A DNA stretch of 64,000 nucleotides from Siniperca chuatsi (Eukaryota > Chordata > Actinopteri > Centrarchiformes > Sinipercidae): NCBI RefSeq assembly GCF_020085105.1, contig NC_058042.1, positions 25,614,001 through 25,678,000 of the forward strand, read 5' to 3'. The position numbers and the translations under genes are program-made. The notes below the pieces were generated by a model, which saw only the letters and a list, made by a program, of their open reading frames with translations, did not search any database and was not told the origin of the DNA. Every line of letters starts with the position of its first letter. Position 1 is the first letter of the stretch. Of this stretch, positions 57,801 through 64,000 are shown one piece after another.

Positions 57801-60800
57801 ACTTCTTTATTTGCCACACGCTGTACACGGGCACGACTCAAAGATATTATGTACTAATTATAACCAAGCACTGTCTGGCAAAATCGAGAAAAAAAAAAAA
57901 AATCTTATTTTTCTCCCTTAAGGGATAATCAGTTGAAAGGGTTGGAGTGTAGTGCATCCCATTTCTTATGATTAATTCACTGTATCTGTTGTTGTGTCTC
58001 TGAACAGGGAGTATGGAACCATTGATGACGTGGACATTGATCTTCATATTAACATCGGTTTCTTAGATGTGAGTCAGCATTCTCCTTTCTCTGCACACAC
58101 CACCTCCATCTTTGCCCATTACTATTCTACAACATTTTGCAAAGTAACACATCATTTATAATACATTGTGTGCTCATAATTTATTTATGTAATGAGAAAT
58201 GGCCCTAATTAGGATTCTAACTCTGTATATTTGTGTGTATGTGTGTATGTGTGTGTGTCTGACTCAGGAGGAGGTTGCGACAGCTTGGAAAGTTATCAGA
58301 ACAGAGCCCATTATTCTGAGACTGCGCTTTTCTCTTTCTCAGTACCTCGATGGACCTGGTGAGTAAAGATGTCAGTGTGGATGTTGGTTTTCTGGGAGGG
58401 ACTTAGGTATTTGTACCACTCACTGAGCATAGGAGGTGAGTACAATATGTGCTATAAAAGAGGGAGAGTGAAAGAAATCTATCTATGCACTGTGTAATAA
58501 TGTTAGTCATCTTTACTCAGAGCCGTCAGTAGAAGTGTTCCAGCCCTCAAATAAAGAAGGCTTCAGCCTGGGCCTGCAGCTCAAAAAGTAAGTCTATAGT
58601 ATCATAGTGAGATTGTGCATAGTAGATTTCATAATGTCACCTCATTTTGCATAACCAAATGTGCAGCAGCAGAAATACAAATCACAGATTATGTGTTTTT
58701 CAATTTAAGGTTACCAATAGACTTACAAAACAGATACATAAGGCATAAACATTTAATTGTAGTTTTTTGTCTTTGTAATCTTCTGGTTGACTAATCCACT
58801 CACACAGAATAATAATGCACACCAACAACAAAAAGAAGGTGATTTAAAGAGCCAGGTTCACTCACATTCTCATACTCATTCTCATAACATTGCAGGATCC
58901 TGAGCACGTTCACCTCACAGCAGTGGAAGCACCTCAGTAATGAGTTCCTCAAGGCCCAGCAGGAGAAGAGGCACAGCTGGTTCAAAGCTGGAGGAACCAT
59001 CAAGAAGTTCCGCGCCGGGCTCAGCATCTTCTCCCCCATTCCCAAGTAGGTCTCAGTCTCACTCTGTAACTTTCAAGGCATCTAAACAACCATGCCAATG
59101 TTTTATATATAGCATGCTGCACTTTTTAAGCTAGTAACCGACACCCTAATCCAGAGTAAATGTAAACTGTAAATCATATTTACATAATACAGTAGGAGGG
59201 ATGCAAGATATTGACATTTCTGACAATATCTGATAACTGATACAGGCCAGTTTTGGGCAATGCTATTGCAGATATTTTTCATTTCACTGCAAAATCAACA
59301 TGTCTGTTCTTTCCAGCAACGGAGCTCATCTGTTCTACTGTGATTGTGATGCTTGGTTTAGATTCTGATGTCTAAAACACACTGTTTTATTAGTTGTTCT
59401 GATTTATTTCTAAACACTTCACTGTTTCCAAGTGCGTGCAGTCACTCAAGGAGAAGAGCACAGATTAATTTACCTCAAGTACAGAAAATAATTAGGCTAT
59501 TGTAGCGTTGGTTTGGCATGGCATCTACAGTTTGTTCTTGCATTGTTTCCATGGTAGGTAGATATTTGAAACCATCCCTGTAACTCGAGTGAAATAAATT
59601 TGTATAAATATTAAAAAGGGGAAACGTTAAGTTGTCCACAAAGGTTTTCAGGAAATAACAAAAGGCTGTACCTGGGCACAAAATGTTCTTAACACCTCAT
59701 TGTGGAAATGTCTTCACCAGGAAATATCCTGTGTCACAGGGATGATGTCTACAGCGTGTCTATTTTATGTATTACTTTTATGTTGTGTCTCTATTTTATT
59801 TCTTCCTACATCATTCTTTTGTGAAGCAGGAGATTTCTGAGGTGATCAGGGTAAAATGTTATCCATCTGGTCAACAAACTGCGAGCTGTTAAGATGGAAA
59901 TAAATGATGGAAATACTTTGTGAAGGTTTGTCTGTGAAAGATGAACTGTAGCAAAGAAGACAAGCAGGAGAAAGGAAGCTCTGACACAGCATGTTGCAGA
60001 TTGACTTAAATTCAAAATTTGACACACAATTTCCCCAAGGGGGAAGTACTCTTCTCTGCCTCTGTCTTTCTCCGGGATACTTTGACAGTTATGGGTGCAC
60101 AGGGATTGAATTCCGGCCCACTCGATGGAGGTCAGCTTCACTAACTACTAGGCTGTCTTGACATCCTCACAACTTGACAGGAGTCTCATGTCAAGAGTGT
60201 ACATGGATGATGTACTGAGAGTGATGGTGGAAGTGAACACTGGTTTTTGTATATTAACAGTTAGTGACTTGAGCTGCTGCCCAAACAGATTTCTGTTGTC
60301 TGAGCTAGTACAATATTGTAAGTGTAGTGTGAGTGACTAGAGCAGAGTGCGTATTTCTTAACGTCACTATAAAATCACCTAGGTACTGACCATGTAAACA
60401 CATTGCAGTCTTACCATACAAGATTACAGCTGAGGAGATGTTGCAAATGATATCAGTGATGATTAAGAATTTATTCATAGCAACTTTACAATAATGAGCA
60501 AAATGTCTGACTTGGCCTTTAAAGCCAAACCCTTTCCGCTTTGAAGCCAAACCCTCCACTATGCAATTTTTACAAAGACATGGACAACGACAATGTTAGC
60601 ATTTTGTCATCGTAGAAAAATGGTTGATGAATTGATGTACATGAATTGTGTCTGGCTTTTTTCTAGGTCTCCAAGTTTTCCTTTGATCCAAGACACAGTT
60701 TTAAAAGGGAAGCTGAGCGTCCCTGAGCTGAGAGTGACCCGCCTGATGAACCGCTCTATCTCATGTACCATGAAGAACCCTAAAGGGGAGCTCTTCAGCT

Positions 60801-62323
60801 ATCCACCAAACAGCCAGGTCAGTGCCAGTCTGGACAAATCAGCACCCATACATCTCTCATTTGGAGTCAGATACCTTTCAGTTAGATTTTTTTTTTTGTG
60901 GAATTAACAAACTTATTTGTCTTTAATGTGTCTCACTCACATGTCAAGCTGTGGTCATTTGTGAGGCTCTAAACTTTAAATTTTACTTGTAACAATGCTG
61001 ATGTTGAAACTCATGATGCTATGATAAGGAGTTCAAAATCGTCCACAATTCTACAAAATGTTGATGAATGCTGTTTTTAAGGCACATTGTATATTGCTCT
61101 TTTCTGTTTTAATACACTGTGATCCACTCTGACCCTCTTCTCAGTGACTCGCCACCTGCACTGTTCCCACCTGAGCCTTTCCTTACCCCTACCGTAACAT
61201 GGCTAGTGCAACGTTTCCCATAATGCTTTGTCTTCACTTGACTCATCAGACTGTGGCTGTCCCGGCGGCCAGGGCCCCAGCGCAGATTACCACGAGGCAG
61301 CTGATTGAATTGTTTTTCTCATCCCAGGCGGGTGGCCACTGCAAGAACATCCCCACCTTGGAGTATGGCTTCTTAGTGCAGGTTAGAACTCAAGGAGACA
61401 TGAGTCTACTTAACAAGGCACTTATACAACCTGTCCTTTGAGAGTCCTTTCCACAGTCCAAAAACATGACAAACAATTCAAATCAATGACTTTTTTATCA
61501 CATAAGGACAAAGTCTATGGAGCAGTTATATAGCGATGAAATAATCAGTTCCCTGTGGTTGTTTATGAGTACATTATATAAGAATAGTATACAGTATCTG
61601 ATGAGTGATTTTTAAATGACTCCACAAGACTTTATTAATTTTAGGTTCTGGTACGTACTGTTTGTATGTAAGCAACAATAAAAGCCCATCTTACAATCTG
61701 TTCGGATGTGAGGGGCCTATTGTATTAGCTATTTGTGCAGGTAATTGGGTATCTGTTGGTAGCTGGCAGTGACAAGGAGAGGGGCCCACAGTGCTTTGTT
61801 GTACTCGGACCTCGTAACAGGGTAAGCCAGCCATAATTGCAGTAGAAAATTGTAGCTGTGTAACAATTCTGCTGCCAAACTAGTCTTTATTCCTTTATGT
61901 GACAGTGCTGGAGGTGGGAGTGATAACTGGGGACACCACTGTGCTTTTCTCCAAACAGATAATGAAGTACTCAGAGCAGAGGATCCCCACGCTCAACGAG
62001 TACTGCGTGGTGTGTGACGAACAGCACGTCTTTCAGAACGGATCCATGTTGAAGGTATCAGAGACGAACATACAGTATAGATTTATAATTGTATGATTCC
62101 ATATTGGTTAAAAAGAAAAGAAAAGTTATGAACAGCATGTATGTGATGTTTTCTCTCTCTATTAGTGATATGATCCTGTTAATGGATTTTCCACAATTGT
62201 AGTTGTGAGGGAGCAAGACAAAGAGTGAGAAAGTGTTTGTCAGTATGTGCGTGCAGGAGTGTGTAGATATGTAGTACACATTGAAATAAGTGTATTTTCA
62301 TCCCTCATCCCTGACTGTGTGCA

Positions 62324-62367
<44 letters not shown>

Positions 62368-63830
62368 TATAGCCGGCTGTGTGCACCAGGGAGCTGTGTG
62401 TGTTCTCCTTCTACACTCTGGGTGTGATGTCCGGAGCTGCAGAGGAAGTGGCCACCGGAGCAGAGGTGACAACAACACAACATTATATGATATAATTCCG
62501 ATTATTTGTATTTTGTTCCTGCAATGATTTTTATATATTTCCCAGAAATTCCCTTTGGAATGTAGATCAAAGAATACAAGCCTAACATACGGTATATGTA
62601 AGAAAAACAAAACACAAGAGTCAAACACACACATTTGACTCAAGAAGGAGATGTTGTTAATTTCTGATTATTTGTAGTTTATACGTGTTATTGGAACTGA
62701 GGCAGGCTCTTCTGTCGTATTACACTGAGTCAATAAAAGCATCAAAATGATTCGATAACAGCGTCACATAAAGCCATAAAATGTAAATGTAAAATCCCTC
62801 TCTCCCAGGTGGTGGACCTACTTGTGGCTATGTGTCGAGCTGCTCTAGAGTCTCCCCGTAAGAGCATCATCTTTGAGCCGTACCCATCAGTTGTTGACCC
62901 CAATGACCCCAAGACTCTGGCCTTCAACCCAAAGGTCAGCATCCTCACTGCTGTAATCGTGATTACTAACTAAATCAATACAAAAATTTCATTCCAAGAT
63001 GACACATCCATATGTGAAACACAATGCCTACTCTGTTAAAACCACTGCTGCTGCCAGAACAAAGCTAGAAAATGTTATTGTAGTTCTTCATAAACTAAAT
63101 GCATGAAGTTATGTAACAGTAATGCTTAAGATTATATTTTTAGTTATCTTTGAAGTATAGTGCAATGAGTAGAAGATTAAAACATATTATAAAATGGATG
63201 GGAAGAATTTAGAAATAGTAACAATATTTTAGCGAACTTTTACCTGTACAAGTGATTTTAGATGTCTGTATGTTGTTCCCTCTCTCATTGCATACAATGG
63301 ATGTTTGGCTCAACCGATGAACACAGAAGAAGAATTATGAGAGACTGCAGAAAGCATTGGACAGCGTCATGTCCATTCGGGAAATGACCCAGGTACAAGT
63401 AGGAGGTGGGAGGGAAAGAAGGGAAGGGCCACAGTGGATTAATGCTACAGTTAGGCTTGATGTATAATGTTTAAGATATAATCTAAAGTGTTTTAGTTTA
63501 TATAAGATCATCCCTCTGTGTCCAACCCAAGACTGAAAATGTTCATTACACAGACCTGTATCTTCTCTATAACTCTTCCCCACTCTTCTTTCTATTGTTT
63601 GTTTACCCACTGTGGCTTTACTGCATCTGTACTATGTATAAAACACATCATAAGTCTGTATCCAAACACATGCTCACTTGGCTTTTTTTTTTTTGGGGGG
63701 GGGGCATCTGTGAAAATACAAAAACAAACTGAAAACAACACACGCTTGTGTGGTTTTTCCAGGGCTCATATCTAGAGATCAAGAAACAGATGGACAAACT
63801 TGACCCTTTGGCCCATCCCCTGCTACAGTG
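54846..63830 (+). CDS. parp6: PARP6 mono-ADP-ribosyltransferase, N-terminal two thirds (3' partial)
   Basis: PARP6 transfers single ADP-ribose units to proteins; in mammals it is linked to neurite growth and the cell cycle. Exons: 54846-54848 (ATG at the end of a mostly non-coding exon, followed by GTAAGA), 55405-55482, 57597-57691, 58008-58068, 58268-58358, 58521-58587, 58896-59045, 60667-60817, 61250-61381, 61959-62054, 62373-62465, 62809-62934, 63327-63392 and 63763-63830. All are GT-AG and phases agree, giving 1277 nt, about 425 of an expected 630 residues. Landmarks: DIKGQCWTDEESDGENESEQ, GSCAADLYRHPQLDADIEA, EYGTIDDVDIDLHIN, LRLRFSLSQYLDGPEPSVE, FKAGGTIKKFRAGLSIFSP, NRSISCTMKNPKG, TTRQLIELFFSSQAGGHCKN, NEYCVVCDEQHVF and EIKKQMDKLDPLAHPLLQ. 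These fit PARP6 better than PARP8. The catalytic domain lies beyond the window. The position of the ATG is the least certain part. Confidence 0.92.
55855..56075 (+). mobile_element. Teleost interspersed repeat in parp6 intron
   Basis: The phrases TTTTTGACCTGATGGTGGAG, AGTCAGGGGTCACCAAAACC, CACCAAATGTCATGGTAATG, AATAGTTGTTGAGATATTTT and CATTTCCATCCTAATGTC follow a layout that I recognise as a high-copy interspersed repeat of percomorph fish. It is non-coding; class not assigned. Confidence 0.65.
57046..57297. repeat. Degenerate AT-rich minisatellite in parp6 intron
   Basis: About eight imperfect units built on TAAAAGTAATAGATAAAGG with TTTGAAATAGTTAGC, each 23-38 bp long. A 128-residue Tyr/Leu-rich open frame on the minus strand here comes from this repeat and is not a gene. 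Confidence 0.75.
60000..60170 (-). mobile_element. Degenerate tRNA-derived SINE in parp6 intron
   Basis: On the minus strand an A-box-like CCTAGTAGTTAGTGAAGC is followed by a B-box-like GGAATTCAATCCC and then TGTCAAAGTATCCCGGAG, equivalent to the aagtgtccttgggcaag block of the other SINE copies. Diverged; boundaries approximate. Confidence 0.5.
62328..62372 (+). promoter_or_regulatory. parp6: (TG)18-T5 tract forming a parp6 3' splice site
   Basis: A perfect (TG)18 run at 62328-62363 is followed by T5 and ATAG, and the exon begins at 62373. The repeat replaces the normal pyrimidine tract. This layout, (TG)m(T)n then AG, is the one known from CFTR exon 9, where repeat length tunes exon inclusion through TDP-43 binding. 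The downstream exon is 93 nt, in phase. Confidence 0.7.
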
Positions 63831-64000
63831 GTGAGTGGAGAGAATCTGTTCGAAAAATGGGTTTACTCTGCTTTGCATGTTAACAGGATCTGCTTTCATT
63901 TCAGAAAATAATATACAACACCATCAGTAGAGAGCATATCATGGACAACGCAATAATGCTTATGAGCTTATGCCAATAGGCCTTTTTCATGGAAGACATT
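63831..64000 (+). other. parp6: parp6 intron running off the right edge
   Basis: The last exon ends in CAGTG followed by GTGAGT at 63831. The next residues expected in the family (completing Trp, then IISSNRSHI) are not encoded before the window ends. Confidence 0.7.

Overview
The window looks like nuclear DNA of a ray-finned fish, most likely a percomorph teleost. Evidence: intron-containing vertebrate genes with GT-AG junctions, teleost-type repeats (degenerate tRNA-derived SINEs, a 5'-truncated L2-like LINE, short inverted-repeat elements), many (CA)n microsatellites, and the order hcn4 - dhdh - pkm - parp6. Genes were identified by translating exons and comparing them with remembered family sequences; no database search was run.

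Layout. (1) Positions 1-1769, plus strand: last coding exon of hcn4, open at the left edge. It ends in the HCN C-terminal tripeptide SNL and carries a degenerate 24-bp coding minisatellite. (2) About 1.8-23 kb: hcn4 3' UTR, then about 20 kb without a recognisable host gene. It holds three SINE or LINE remnants, a 302-bp inverted-repeat transposon with a partial sister copy, an AT-rich inverted-repeat element, and a possible regulatory element near 21.6-21.7 kb with two matches to the RFX X-box consensus. (3) 22979-31736, plus strand: two tandem dihydrodiol dehydrogenase (dhdh) copies with identical exon phases. The first has two in-frame stops, a 1-nt frameshift and a shortened exon 1, so it reads as a pseudogene. 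The second is intact at 328 codons. (4) About 32.2-50 kb, minus strand: a complete pyruvate kinase gene (pkm, 532 codons) with both mutually exclusive 167-nt exons, M1-like and M2-like, in the same order as in mammals. The intact dhdh and pkm converge tail to tail, with poly(A) signals about 45 bp apart. (5) About 52.9-63.8 kb, plus strand: 5' part of parp6 (about 425 codons), open at the right edge before the catalytic domain.

The genes do not form a pathway: hcn4 is a pacemaker channel, dhdh an NADP-linked oxidoreductase, pkm a glycolytic enzyme, parp6 a mono-ADP-ribosyltransferase. I found no evidence for a wholly new biological system. The points most worth checking are the dhdh pseudogene, the HCN4 octapeptide array, the glycine at the Glu/Lys-433 switch position of the M1-like pkm exon, a (TG)18-T5 tract abutting a parp6 splice acceptor, and the paired X-box element.
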